64,000 nucleotides of DNA, from positions 2,852,001 to 2,916,000 of the forward strand of contig NZ_CP177144.1 in the NCBI RefSeq assembly GCF_050389775.1, in the 5' to 3' direction. Under the pieces are notes generated by a model. It ran no database searches, was not told the origin of the DNA, and saw nothing but the letters and a program-made list of their open reading frames with translations. Source of the DNA: Marinibacterium sp050389775 (lineage in GTDB: Bacteria > Pseudomonadota > Alphaproteobacteria > Rhodobacterales > Rhodobacteraceae). Position numbers and translations under genes: made by a program. This document shows positions 16,650-25,061 of the stretch, piece after piece; the stretch's first letter is position 1; every line of letters begins with the position of its first letter.

Positions 16650-18079
16650 CAATATGCCTCCAGTTCGGGCGGCGAGAGCGCGTCGATCCCGCGCCCGGCC
16701 CAATCGCCCGGTCCCATGTTGCGCCACACCCGTTCGGCCGCGTCCTGCAGCCCCCGTGCGGCCTGTCGTTCATCCAGGCGCGTCAGGCGCCGGTCGGTCA
16801 TCAGCCAGTCGCCATCGACCATGACATGGGCGATGTCGTCGGACTGGGCGGAAAAGACCAGGTTGCGCAGCGGATCGCGCAACGGGGTCATCGACAGGCC
16901 CAGCCCGTCCCAGATCACCAGGTCGGCCTTGGCCCCCGGCGCGATCCGGCCGAGGTCGTCGCGGCCCAGCACCCGGGCCGGGGCCAGGGTTGCCGCGTCA
17001 AAGACCTCGCGGGCGCTGGCCCGGCGGCTGTCGCGGTCGGCCACCTTGCACAGGATCGAGGCCATGCGCATGGCCACCAGCATGGATTGCGGCGCGGTGT
17101 CGGAGCCCAGGCACATGTTGACCCCGGCCTCGCGGTACCGCGCAAAGCTTTCCATCACCACGCCCCGCCGGGCAAAGACCCAGGCGCAATGGGCCACCGA
17201 TGCTCCGCTTTGTGCAATGATCTCAAGGTCTCGCCCGGGATAGTTGATCCAGCTGTGGCCGCTGGTAAAGATCGTGTGGCCCAGGATCGTGCGGTCGGTC
17301 AACAGGTCCTGGCGGGCCAGCCATTCGATGGGTGACAGGCCCTCGCGGGCGATCATCTCGTTGACCTCGAAGACCGCTTCGGACGTGTGCAGGGTGACCG
17401 GGATGTCCAGCTCTTCGGCCATGGCCCGGGTGCGGGCCAGCAGTTCGGGCGTGACCATGGCCACTTGCATCGGGCTCATCAGCCCGGTCAGCCGGCCATT
17501 GGCCCGGCCGTCGATGCGCCGGGCGAAATCGGCCGCCGCGTCCAGCCCGGGCAGCCCGCCGTCGGGCTTCCAGTCATAGCTCATGCGCTTGCCGTCGCGG
17601 GTGCGCCAACGCGCGGCGCCATAACCTTCGCCGATCCAGGCCCGCAGCCCGGCCCGTTCGATGGCCTGGGCCGTGTAATCGCCCGGCCCGCCGATGTCGA
17701 AGACCGTTGTCGTGCCGTTTCGGGTCAGCTCGGCCACCGAGAAATCGGTCGCCGCGCGGATCGCCTCGGCATCCAGCGCCGCGCCCATGGCCGGCAGCAG
17801 CTCGGGCAGGCCCGAGAAACAGAACCCCGGCTTGCCGACATCCTCGACATAGGACCGGTCGAAGGGCGCGCTGGTGATATGGGCATGCATGTCGATCAGC
17901 CCGGGCGCCAGCAGCGCGTCGGGCAGGTCGAGCCGCTGGTCGAACGCGCCGTCGACCGGCCCGCCGGTCACATGGGTGACCCGGTCGTTTTCGATCACGA
18001 CCGACCCGTTGCGCAGCAGCCGGTGGGCCCCGTCGCGATAGGCGATGACATGGCCGCAGGTGATCAGCCGGCGCATCAC
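16649..18079 (-). CDS. amidohydrolase, TrzA/AtzA-type (second paralogue)
   Basis: 476 aa. Composite beta domain plus TIM barrel, with LIDMHAHITSAPF (HxH), VTLHTSEAVFE (His), LGHTIFTSGHS (His) and CLGSDTAPQS (Asp) in the usual order. It shares LGRDDLGRIAPGAKADLVIW with the neighbour at 14474-15946, indicating an old duplication with divergence of the active-site loops. It probably performs a related but different step of the same pathway. The ATG overlaps the permease stop by 4 bp (ATGA), so importer and enzymes are translated as one unit. No signal peptide: cytoplasmic. Confidence 0.9.
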   Translation of the reverse strand: MMRRLITCGHVIAYRDGAHRLLRNGSVVIENDRVTHVTGGPVDGAFDQRLDLPDALLAPGLIDMHAHITSAPFDRSYVEDVGKPGFCFSGLPELLPAMGAALDAEAIRAATDFSVAELTRNGTTTVFDIGGPGDYTAQAIERAGLRAWIGEGYGAARWRTRDGKRMSYDWKPDGGLPGLDAAADFARRIDGRANGRLTGLMSPMQVAMVTPELLARTRAMAEELDIPVTLHTSEAVFEVNEMIAREGLSPIEWLARQDLLTDRTILGHTIFTSGHSWINYPGRDLEIIAQSGASVAHCAWVFARRGVVMESFARYREAGVNMCLGSDTAPQSMLVAMRMASILCKVADRDSRRASAREVFDAATLAPARVLGRDDLGRIAPGAKADLVIWDGLGLSMTPLRDPLRNLVFSAQSDDIAHVMVDGDWLMTDRRLTRLDERQAARGLQDAAERVWRNMGPGDWAGRGIDALSPPELEAY

Positions 18080-18909
18080 TCACCCCCTCCGACAAGCGCC
18101 CGGGTGCGGCGCCGGGTGCGGGCCTGCAACCAGTGCGAGGTGAAGAACAGCGCGACCGAGACCGTCACGGCCAGCACCGAGACGGCCGCCAGCGTCGGGT
18201 CGAGCGAAGAGCGCATGCTTTCCCACATGCGCAGGGGCAGGGTGACCTGGCGCGGGCCGGCGATGAACAGCGCGATGATCAGCTCGTCGAAGGACGAGAT
18301 GAAGGCAAAGAGCGCACCGGCAAAGATGCCCGGGCGGATGATCGGCAGGGTGACCAGCCGGAACGTGTCCCAGGTGCCGGCGCCCAGGTTCTGGGCGGCC
18401 ATTTCCAGGCGCCGGTCAAAGCCCTGCAGAGAGGCCGAGACATTGATGACGACAAAGGGCACGGCGATCGTCGTATGGGCCACGGCAATGGCGATGGGCG
18501 AGCCGACCAGGCGCATCTGGGCGTAGAAGAAATAGATGGCGATGGCCACGATGACGCCCGGGATGATCAGCGGCGACAGGATGAAGGCCAAGATGATCCG
18601 CTGGCCCCAGAACGACCCGCGCACCAGGCCAAAGGCGCCCAGCGTGCCAAGCACCGTCGAGGCCAGGGTGACCAGCAGGGCGATCCAGACCGACAGCCAG
18701 GCGCTTTCGGCCCAGACATCGCGCTCGAGCAGCCGCTGGTACCATTGCAGGCTGAACCCCGGGGGCGGAAAGCTGAGGAAGCTGCCGGCCGAGAACGAGG
18801 TCGGCACGATGATCAGCACCGGCACGATGAGAAACAGCGCGACCAGCAGGGCGATGGCGCCCAGCACGGCCTGGGTGACGGGGCCCGAGACCCGGATCGA
18901 CCGTTTCAT
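18076..18909 (-). CDS. ABC transporter permease, PotC type
   Basis: 277 aa with six membrane segments. The EAA-like loop is AAQNLGAGTWDTFRLVTLP, typical of the spermidine/putrescine (PAAT/POPT) importer family. The start at 18909 follows AGGAG and overlaps the stop of the PotB-type gene by 1 bp. A longer frame upstream overlaps that gene and was rejected. Forms the channel with the PotB-type partner. Length and motif are normal. Confidence 0.9.
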   Translation of the reverse strand: MKRSIRVSGPVTQAVLGAIALLVALFLIVPVLIIVPTSFSAGSFLSFPPPGFSLQWYQRLLERDVWAESAWLSVWIALLVTLASTVLGTLGAFGLVRGSFWGQRIILAFILSPLIIPGVIVAIAIYFFYAQMRLVGSPIAIAVAHTTIAVPFVVINVSASLQGFDRRLEMAAQNLGAGTWDTFRLVTLPIIRPGIFAGALFAFISSFDELIIALFIAGPRQVTLPLRMWESMRSSLDPTLAAVSVLAVTVSVALFFTSHWLQARTRRRTRALVGGGE

Positions 18910-19736
18910 CAGCTGCTCCTTCCGAGGATGCGGTCGATGCTGACCAGCCGCCCGACCAGCGCCAGGGCGGCCAGGGTCAGCACCAGCAGCACGGCGGCGA
19001 TGGCCGAGGCCTGCGACCATTCGTAAAGCTCGACCTTCTGGGCGATCAGCATCGAGATCATCATGTCCTGCGGCCCGCCGATCAGGGCCGGGGTGATGTA
19101 GAACCCCAGCGCCAGCACGAAGACCAGCACCGACCCGGCGATCACCCCGGGCATCGACAGGGGCAGGATGACATGGCGGAACACGCTGGGCGCCCCGGCG
19201 CCCAGGTTCTCGGCCGCGGCGACCAGCCGGCCGTCGATGCCCTTGAGCGCGCTCAGGATGGGCAGGACCATGAAGGGCAACAGCACGTGGATCATGCCGA
19301 CATAGACCGCAAAGGTCGTGTTGAGCATGCGGATCGGCGCGTCGATCAGGCCGGCCCAGGACAGGAATTCGTTGATCACGCCCTGCCGGCCCAGCAGCAC
19401 CATCCAGGCATAGGACCGGATCAGGATCGAGGTCCAGAACGGCACCAGCACGATGGCCATCAGCAGCGCGGCCATGCGCTCGGAGGTGGTGACGATGAAA
19501 TAGGCCAGCGGATAGGCCAGCAGCAGCGTCAGCAGGGTGACCAGCACGGCGACCTTGACCGTGAAGGCAAAGACCTTGAGCGTCACGGCGCTGTCGAAGG
19601 CCTCGGCAAAGGGCGCCATGGTCCAGCCCTCGCCGGCGCTGCGCAGCAGCATCAGCGCCACGGGCAGCAGGTAGAAGACCAGCAGGAAGGCCATCAGCGG
19701 CACCAGCAGCAGGCCCGGTTTGCGCAGCAGGGTCAT
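18909..19736 (-). CDS. ABC transporter permease, PotB type
   Basis: 275 aa with six membrane segments (first at ~8-28, LLLVPLMAFLLVFYLLPVAL). The EAA motif is VAAAENLGAGAPSVFRHVILP. The ATG overlaps the stop of the PotA-type gene by 4 bp. Together with PotC- and PotA-type subunits and the Tat-exported binding protein it makes a full importer of the POPT type. Ligands of this family are polyamines, opines, aminophosphonates and other small amines. Which applies here is not visible, but the amidohydrolase neighbours suggest an N-containing compound. Confidence 0.9.
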   Translation of the reverse strand: MTLLRKPGLLLVPLMAFLLVFYLLPVALMLLRSAGEGWTMAPFAEAFDSAVTLKVFAFTVKVAVLVTLLTLLLAYPLAYFIVTTSERMAALLMAIVLVPFWTSILIRSYAWMVLLGRQGVINEFLSWAGLIDAPIRMLNTTFAVYVGMIHVLLPFMVLPILSALKGIDGRLVAAAENLGAGAPSVFRHVILPLSMPGVIAGSVLVFVLALGFYITPALIGGPQDMMISMLIAQKVELYEWSQASAIAAVLLVLTLAALALVGRLVSIDRILGRSS

Positions 19737-20833
19737 TGCAGGGCGACCCCGTCGGAAAAGGCCCGGATGCGGCCGGCGGGCCAGTCCAGCGCCACCCGGG
19801 CGCCGGGGGCCAGCGGGGTCAGCCCGTCGGTCTCCTGCTTCTTGGCCACCAGCATCGTGCCATCGTCCAGCGCGATGTCATAACGCCGGTGATCGCCCAC
19901 GTAGGTCACGTCGCGCACGGTGGCGATGCCGGCCGCATCGGCGTGAAACGACAGGTGTTCGGGCCGCACGGCCAGTTTCACGCTGGCCGCCGCAGGCGCC
20001 CGGCTGGCCGGCAGCACGAGGTCTTCGCTGGCCATGTCGATCGTCAGCCTGCCATCGGCATAACCCTTGACCGGCCGGGTGAACATGTTGGATTCGCCCA
20101 GGAAACCGGCGACGAACTCATCGGCCGGGGCCTGGTACAGCGTTTCGGGCGCGCCGATCTGGGCAATGCCACCGTCGCGCATGACACAGATCCGGTCGGA
20201 CATGGTCATGGCCTCGTCCTGGTCATGGGTGACATAGACGACCGTGATGCCCAACTCGCGCTGGATGCGCTTGATCTCGATCTGCAGGCGCGAGCGCAGG
20301 TACTTGTCCAGCGCCGACAGCGGTTCGTCCATCAACAGGACCGGCGGGCGGAAGACGATGGCCCGGGCCAGGGCCACGCGCTGCTGCTGCCCGCCCGACA
20401 ATTGGGTGGGGAAGCGCTCGGCCAGCTCGCCAAGGCCCACGGTGTCGAGCATCTCGTCGACCATGCGCGCCTGTTCGGACGCGGCGATCCCGCGCATGCG
20501 CAGGGGAAAGGCCACGTTCTGGCGCACGGTCATGTGCGGGAACAGCGCGTAGTTCTGAAAGACCATCCCGATGTTGCGCCGGGCCGGGGGCATGGCCGTG
20601 ATGTCGGTGTCGCCGACCAGGATGCGCCCGGTCGACGGGCTTTCGAACCCGGCCAGCATCATCAGCGTCGTGGTCTTGCCCGAGCCCGAGGGCCCGAGGA
20701 AGGACAGGAATTCGCCGGGCTGAACGGTCAGGTCCATGGGCTTTACGGCCGTGACCGGGCCATATGTCTTGGACAGCGACGAGAACCGGACGGAGCGGCC
20801 GGAGACGGGCTGGTCGGGGGTTGCGGACACCAT
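19733..20833 (-). CDS. ABC transporter ATP-binding protein, PotA type
   Basis: 366 aa from the chosen start. Walker A LGPSGSGKTTT (~46-56), Q-loop FQNYALFP, signature LSGGQQQR, Walker B LLMDEP, switch YVTHDQDEAM. C-terminal TOBE domain (VRPEHLSFH). The start at 20833 lies about 11 bp after AAGGAG. An upstream in-frame ATG (20893) lacks a ribosome-binding site and would add an unstructured leader, so it was not used. First gene of the importer-enzyme operon. The motif shared with the PotD-like promoter is 90 bp upstream. Confidence 0.9.
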   Translation of the reverse strand: MVSATPDQPVSGRSVRFSSLSKTYGPVTAVKPMDLTVQPGEFLSFLGPSGSGKTTTLMMLAGFESPSTGRILVGDTDITAMPPARRNIGMVFQNYALFPHMTVRQNVAFPLRMRGIAASEQARMVDEMLDTVGLGELAERFPTQLSGGQQQRVALARAIVFRPPVLLMDEPLSALDKYLRSRLQIEIKRIQRELGITVVYVTHDQDEAMTMSDRICVMRDGGIAQIGAPETLYQAPADEFVAGFLGESNMFTRPVKGYADGRLTIDMASEDLVLPASRAPAAASVKLAVRPEHLSFHADAAGIATVRDVTYVGDHRRYDIALDDGTMLVAKKQETDGLTPLAPGARVALDWPAGRIRAFSDGVALQ

Positions 20834-20901
20834 GGCCGGGCGGGCTCCTTCGATGGGCGGAACGTGGTCTGGTCCCCGTGATGCGGGGCGCATGATGGGT
20901 T

Positions 20902-20947
20902 TGCAATGGTTTCGTATCTGAAAGTGTCAAGATTGTATATTTTCTTT
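20902..20947 (-). promoter_or_regulatory. promoter/operator region of the PotA-type operon
   Basis: On the minus strand TTGACA (20930-20925) is directly preceded by ATATACAATC. The equivalent stretch before the PotD-like gene reads ATATACGATCT then GACA. A weak -10 (ATTGCA, 20907-20902) lies 17 bp on. The shared ATATACRATCT-GACA block suggests common control of both units. Confidence 0.5.
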
Positions 20948-21094
20948 CGAAGATCCCCGCCATTGCCCTCTTTTGCGGCAGAGTCGTGCCATGTCCGGCC
21001 CGGGTGCGGCGCATTTTGTCCTGCAGGGCCGGGCGCTTGACGCCCTTTGGGGCGGGGCCTAGCAAAGGCCGGCAAGACGCGGTCGGAGCAGGTA

Positions 21095-22357
21095 ATGAGT
21101 GAAGACAGGGGGCAGATGCCGCCGGGTGAAAACCTGGTGGGCGCGGACCTGGTGGGCCCGGATGTGTCGTGGCATGTGCCCGAACTGGGCCAGAGCCTTG
21201 GCGTGGGCTGCGACGAGGGCGGCCGCGTGCTGACCCCGCCCGGGGCGGTTCCGGCGGCCTTGTGGATGTTCAACGGCGGCATCCGGCCGCTGGATGGCTG
21301 CGGCGTGGTGCCGGCGCGGTCGCACAACCAGACCCCGCTACCGGTCGAGCAGATCGATCACCTGGTGCCCGCGCGGGAGGCCAGCAACGGGCGGTTCCAC
21401 GAAACCCACCTGACCGCCCTTGGCGCGACGCTGCTGGACCGGCTGGCGGTGCCTCCGGCCCGGATCGTGCTGTCGGCCCACGGGTTCGGCTGGTCGGCCT
21501 ATGCGGCGATCCGCAAGGGCCAGCCGGCCTATGCCAATGCCATGGCGGCGGTTGCGGCCCATGTGCGGCTGGCCCGCGCGGCGGGGCTGCGGCCGGTGGT
21601 GCCCTTCGTGACCATGGTGCATGGCGAATCCGATGCCGGCCTGTCGCGGGCGGCCTATGCCGGCCATCTGCGCGAATTCCTGGCCGATTTGCGGGCGGAT
21701 ATCCGGGCCGCGACGGGGCAGGCACAGGCGCCATTCCTGCTGATCGGCCAGACCGGGGCGCAGCATTGGGGCCGGGTGTCGGACGTGGCCCTGGCGCAGC
21801 TGGAGGTGAGCGGCGCGGATATCCTGTGTGCCGGGCCGAAGTACCAATGGGACTTCAGCGATCCGCTGCACCTGACCAGCGACGGGTATCGGCGGATGGG
21901 CGAACAGATGGGCGCCATGGCGGCGGCGCGTCTGGCCGGACAACGGGCGGGACCGCTGCGGCCGGTGGCGCTGGAGCGGGTCGATGCGCGGCGCATCCGG
22001 CTGCGATTTGAGGTGCCGGTGCCGCCGCTGCGGATCGATCCGGCCCAGGGGGTCGGCGATCCGGGCGATTGCGGCATCGAGGTCTATGTCAGGCGGCAGG
22101 GATGGCTGCGGGTGGCGGTCCGGGCCGTGGGCAAGGCCGGGCCGGCGTCGGTGATCCTGCGGCTGGGCGAGGCGGTCGAGGGGCTGCCGGTACATGTGCG
22201 GTTGGGCATGAGTGGAACGGGCCGGCAGGGGCCGCAGACCGGGCCGCGCACGGTGATCCATGACAGCGAGACGGCGATCGGCGTGCTGACCGGGGCGCCG
22301 CTGACCCATTGGTGCGCCCATGCCGTACTGACCGATCCGCCCGAGGCCGCGCCCTGA
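21095..22357 (+). CDS. SGNH-type esterase, SASA/carbohydrate-esterase-like
   Basis: 420 aa. The segment VPFVTMVHGESDAGLSRAAY matches block III of sialate O-acetylesterase/CE6-like proteins (W-x-QGESD). DPLHLTSDGYRRMGEQM holds the Asp-x-x-His catalytic pair. The nucleophile Ser would be in the N-terminal half (SNGRFHETHL or thereabouts). The C-terminal ~110 residues look like a beta-sandwich. No signal peptide, so it is cytoplasmic. The start at 21095 has GGAGCAGG upstream, and 16 further in-frame codons upstream add nothing conserved. It is divergent from the PotA-type operon and convergent with the CoA ligase. Substrate unknown, possibly an acetylated sugar. Confidence 0.7.
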   Translation: MSEDRGQMPPGENLVGADLVGPDVSWHVPELGQSLGVGCDEGGRVLTPPGAVPAALWMFNGGIRPLDGCGVVPARSHNQTPLPVEQIDHLVPAREASNGRFHETHLTALGATLLDRLAVPPARIVLSAHGFGWSAYAAIRKGQPAYANAMAAVAAHVRLARAAGLRPVVPFVTMVHGESDAGLSRAAYAGHLREFLADLRADIRAATGQAQAPFLLIGQTGAQHWGRVSDVALAQLEVSGADILCAGPKYQWDFSDPLHLTSDGYRRMGEQMGAMAAARLAGQRAGPLRPVALERVDARRIRLRFEVPVPPLRIDPAQGVGDPGDCGIEVYVRRQGWLRVAVRAVGKAGPASVILRLGEAVEGLPVHVRLGMSGTGRQGPQTGPRTVIHDSETAIGVLTGAPLTHWCAHAVLTDPPEAAP

Positions 22358-22380
22358 TCCGGGCTAATTGGCTGATCGGT

Positions 22381-22500
22381 GCGCCGGGTTCTGACAGGTC
22401 TGGGCTGAGCGTGTCGGGTTCTGACAGGTCCAGGCCGGGTGTGTCGGGCGGTGACTGGCTTGCCCGGCTCTGAAGGCGCCGTCATGCCCGCGCCCGGCTC
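22381..22500. repeat. 30-bp tandem repeat, decaying along the array
   Basis: Units begin at 22381, 22411, 22441 and 22471. The first two share GGGTTCTGACAGGTC and most other positions. The third and fourth keep only the frame (GGGCGGTGACTGGCT; GCGCCGTCATGCCCG). The period of exactly ten codons gives open reading frames on the minus strand that are not genes. The array lies between the convergent esterase and CoA-ligase genes, right beyond both stop codons. Confidence 0.75.
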
Positions 22501-22511
22501 GTCAGGCCCTG

Positions 22512-24542
22512 TCAGGCCTGCTCGCGGCTCAGCGCGATCACCCGGGGGTCTTCGGTCCATAGCCGGTCGACCAGGTCGGCCCGGTGGCGCAGCACGGCGC
22601 GCTGGTTGACCGAACCCTTGTCGGTCACCTCGCCCCGGTCGAAGCTGAGCGGCGCTTCGAGGAACATCAGCCGCATCACCCGCGTGGCCGACCCGCCGGC
22701 GCGTCGGGCATGATCGGCGAGCAGCTCGGCGGTGCGCCGACGCAGGCGGGGATGGTCGAGCAGGGCAAACCGGTCGAGCCCGGGCGCCCGGGCCAGGGCC
22801 TCCACCGCCGCCCAGTCGGGCACCACCAGCGCGCCCAGGCTGTCATGGCCTTCGCCGGCGATGACCACGTCGCTGGCCAGCCCGCCGAGGTCGTCCAGCA
22901 GCCGTGCCCGCAGCGTACCCACGGCCACCCAGGTGCCCGAGGCCAGCTTGAAATTCTCGGCCAGCCGGCCATCAAAGCGGAACCCCGCCTCGGGCCGGGC
23001 GGGATCGACCGGGCGCATTGCGTCGCCGAAGCAATAGAACCCCTCGTCGTCAAAGGCCCGGGCGGTCAGCTCGGGCGCCCGCCAATAGCCCGGCGTGACC
23101 GACGGGCTTTTCACCCGGGCCTCGTAGCGGTCGCCGTGGGGCACCAGTTTCAGCACCACGCCGGGGGCCGGGATGCCCAGGTTGCCGGCCCGGTCCTGCG
23201 GTTCGGTGCACATCAGGCAGAACGGCCCGGTTTCGGTCGCGCCGAACCCGGTGCAAAGCAGGGCGCGGCCGGGGGCGGTGGCCCGGGTGATGCGGGTGAT
23301 GCGGTCCCAGACCGGCTGTGACATGCCGGCCCCGGCATACATCATGACCTTCAGCCGGGCAAAGAAGCTGCGGCAGAGGTCGGCATCGCCTTCCATCGCG
23401 TCGAGCAGCATCTGGTAGCCGAGCGGCACGTTGAAATACCAGGTCGGCGAGATGTCCTTGAGGTTGCGGATGGTGCGCCCGATGTCGGCGGGCGTCGGCC
23501 GGCCGTCGTCGATGTAGAAGGTGCCGCCGTTGCTGATCACCATGTTGAAGACCTTGTTGCCGCTGGCCGTGTGGTTCCAGGGCGCCCAGTCGATGACGAC
23601 GGGCGGCTCGTGGCGCATGAACGGATAGCAATTGGCCACCATTTCCTGGTTGGCGCAGATCATGCGCTGGGTCTGGATCACGGCCTTGGGCGTGCCGGTC
23701 GTGCCGGAGGTGAAGAGGAACTTGGCCACGGTGTCTGGGGTGATTGCCGCGTGGGCGGCATCGGCGGCGCGTGCGGCGGGATCGGAGGGCGGTGCGCAGG
23801 CAGTGTCGAAGGCGATGATTGTGCGGTCGGTCAGGGCGTCGGGCAGGGCCTGCGGCGGGGTGTTGGCCTGGTTGTGTGGCGGGTTGTCGAACGGGGCGTC
23901 AGACGGGGTGGGCAGCGGCGCGTCGGGCGGGGTGGGCTGCGTGGCCTCGGCAAGGGTGTGCGGCGGGGCGCCGGCCGTGGTGTGGCGCGGGATGTCGGCC
24001 TCGGCACAGGGCGGGGCACCCCGACGCGTGATGATTGGCACGTCGGGCGGCAGGGTGGCGGCAATGGCCGGGGCAAAGGGGGCGAGATCTTCGGCAAAGA
24101 CCAGTCCGGGGGTCAGCTGGGCCACGATGTCGCGCAGCTTGGCATGGTCGCCCGAGGCCAGCGCATAGGCCGGGGCCAGCGCGGCCGAGGGGATGCCCAC
24201 GTGCTGGGCTCCGAGCGCCATCAGCCCATGGGCCACCGAATTGCCCGACAGGATCAGGAGCGGCCGGTCAGGCCCCAGCCCGAGGCCCAGCAAGGTCGCA
24301 CCGATGGCCCGCACCAGGCGCGCGGCGGTGCCATAGCTGGTGCCCTGCCAGGCCCCGTCCGGCCCGCGTTCGGCCATCCAGGTGCGGTCGGGCGCGGCAT
24401 CGGCCCAATGCAGAAGGCGGTCTGTGATGCAGCGGGCATGGGGGCCCAGCGGATCCTGGCGCCAGACCAGCAACGTGCCGTCGGGCCGCGTCTCGCTGCG
24501 GATCTCGGGCTGCCAGAACGCGGGCGCGGGCCGGTCGATCAT
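22512..24542 (-). CDS. AMP-forming acyl-CoA ligase, feruloyl-CoA synthase-like
   Basis: 676 aa. ANL superfamily: phosphate loop FLFTSGTTGTPKAV (275-288), adenylate motif TGFGATETGP, hinge-type segment FRFDGRLAENFKL and Lys region DKGSVNQRAVL near the end. The overall pattern, including YWRAPELTARAFDDEGFYCFGD, is that of feruloyl-CoA synthases, which activate hydroxycinnamates to CoA thioesters. About 60 residues longer than usual because of a Pro/Ala/Asp/Thr-rich insertion (~175-238) that is repetitive at DNA level. Ferulate is esterified to arabinose in arabinoxylan, so the gene suits the arabinose/xylose operons on either side, but no hydratase/aldolase partner is in the window. Good GGAGGA ribosome-binding site. 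Confidence 0.85.
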   Translation of the reverse strand: MIDRPAPAFWQPEIRSETRPDGTLLVWRQDPLGPHARCITDRLLHWADAAPDRTWMAERGPDGAWQGTSYGTAARLVRAIGATLLGLGLGPDRPLLILSGNSVAHGLMALGAQHVGIPSAALAPAYALASGDHAKLRDIVAQLTPGLVFAEDLAPFAPAIAATLPPDVPIITRRGAPPCAEADIPRHTTAGAPPHTLAEATQPTPPDAPLPTPSDAPFDNPPHNQANTPPQALPDALTDRTIIAFDTACAPPSDPAARAADAAHAAITPDTVAKFLFTSGTTGTPKAVIQTQRMICANQEMVANCYPFMRHEPPVVIDWAPWNHTASGNKVFNMVISNGGTFYIDDGRPTPADIGRTIRNLKDISPTWYFNVPLGYQMLLDAMEGDADLCRSFFARLKVMMYAGAGMSQPVWDRITRITRATAPGRALLCTGFGATETGPFCLMCTEPQDRAGNLGIPAPGVVLKLVPHGDRYEARVKSPSVTPGYWRAPELTARAFDDEGFYCFGDAMRPVDPARPEAGFRFDGRLAENFKLASGTWVAVGTLRARLLDDLGGLASDVVIAGEGHDSLGALVVPDWAAVEALARAPGLDRFALLDHPRLRRRTAELLADHARRAGGSATRVMRLMFLEAPLSFDRGEVTDKGSVNQRAVLRHRADLVDRLWTEDPRVIALSREQA
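23829..24020. repeat. in-frame low-complexity repeat insertion inside the CoA ligase
   Basis: Imperfect units of about 24 bp built on GGCGGGGTG / GTGTGCGGCGGGGCG give a Pro/Asp/Ala/Thr-rich stretch (TPPDAPLPTPSDAP) between the N-terminal half and the phosphate loop. It resembles the non-coding tandem repeats nearby but keeps the frame. It lies where the family has a short surface loop. Confidence 0.55.
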
Positions 24543-24956
24543 GTGAGTCCTCCTCCAAAGCTCGCATGTGCGGGGATATTGGCGAGGGGTGGGAATTTTG
24601 TCTACTGGGAAACTAAATTCGGGGCTGCAGGGATGCGGTCGGGCGGGTCAGACCGGCCCGGGGACTGATGGGCCGAGGTGGGCGGCGGCACGTGGATGGG
24701 TGGCCAGAGACGGGGCCGGGATATGCGGGTCGGGATACGGGGGGCAGAACGGGCTGGTACGCTGACAGGTGGGCCGAGGTCGGACTGGGCGTAGACAGAC
24801 ACCCGGGCCGGCGTGCCGGTTGGGACACTGACCCGGACGGCGGGCGGCGGCGCGGGTCTGTGACTGGAGCCCGTCCGTCACAGAGTGCGGGCAGGGCCCG
24901 CCCCTTGAGGCAAGGGATCAGGCCAGCGGGGCGGGGAAACAGGCTGCCGGGCCGGA
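24543..24956. other. gene-free stretch upstream of the CoA ligase
   Basis: No convincing gene on either strand. The open frames here (for example 24668-25042 plus and 24613-25089 minus) are biased-composition frames without start context. The sequence has patchy similarity to itself (GGCCGAGGT/GGACTGGG..., GGGATATGCGGGTCGGGATACGGG) and looks like decayed repeat. The ligase promoter should lie within the first ~100 bp, but no clear -35/-10 pair is seen. Confidence 0.5.
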
Positions 24957-25061
24957 GATCAGGCCAGCGGAACCGAAGATCAGGCCAGTGGAACCGAAGA
25001 TCAGGCCAGCGGAGCCGAAGATCGGGCCGGCGGGCCGGGGGATCAGGCCGGCGGGGCGGCG
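24957..25061. repeat. 21-bp tandem repeat, five units, overlapping the LacI stop codon
   Basis: Units start at 24957, 24978, 24999, 25020 and 25041, each GATCAGGCCAGCGGAACCGAA or close to it. The first three are nearly identical and the last two more diverged. A sixth partial match is at 24916. The unit at 25041 contains the TGA stop of the LacI gene (25043-25045), so every unit carries a copy of that stop region. This looks like outward duplication of the 3' end of the gene. Confidence 0.85.

Noticed and set aside
22381..25061. Possible CRISPR array in the tandem-repeat tracts
   Set aside because: Units are contiguous (30 bp or 21 bp) without unique spacers, and no cas gene is present.
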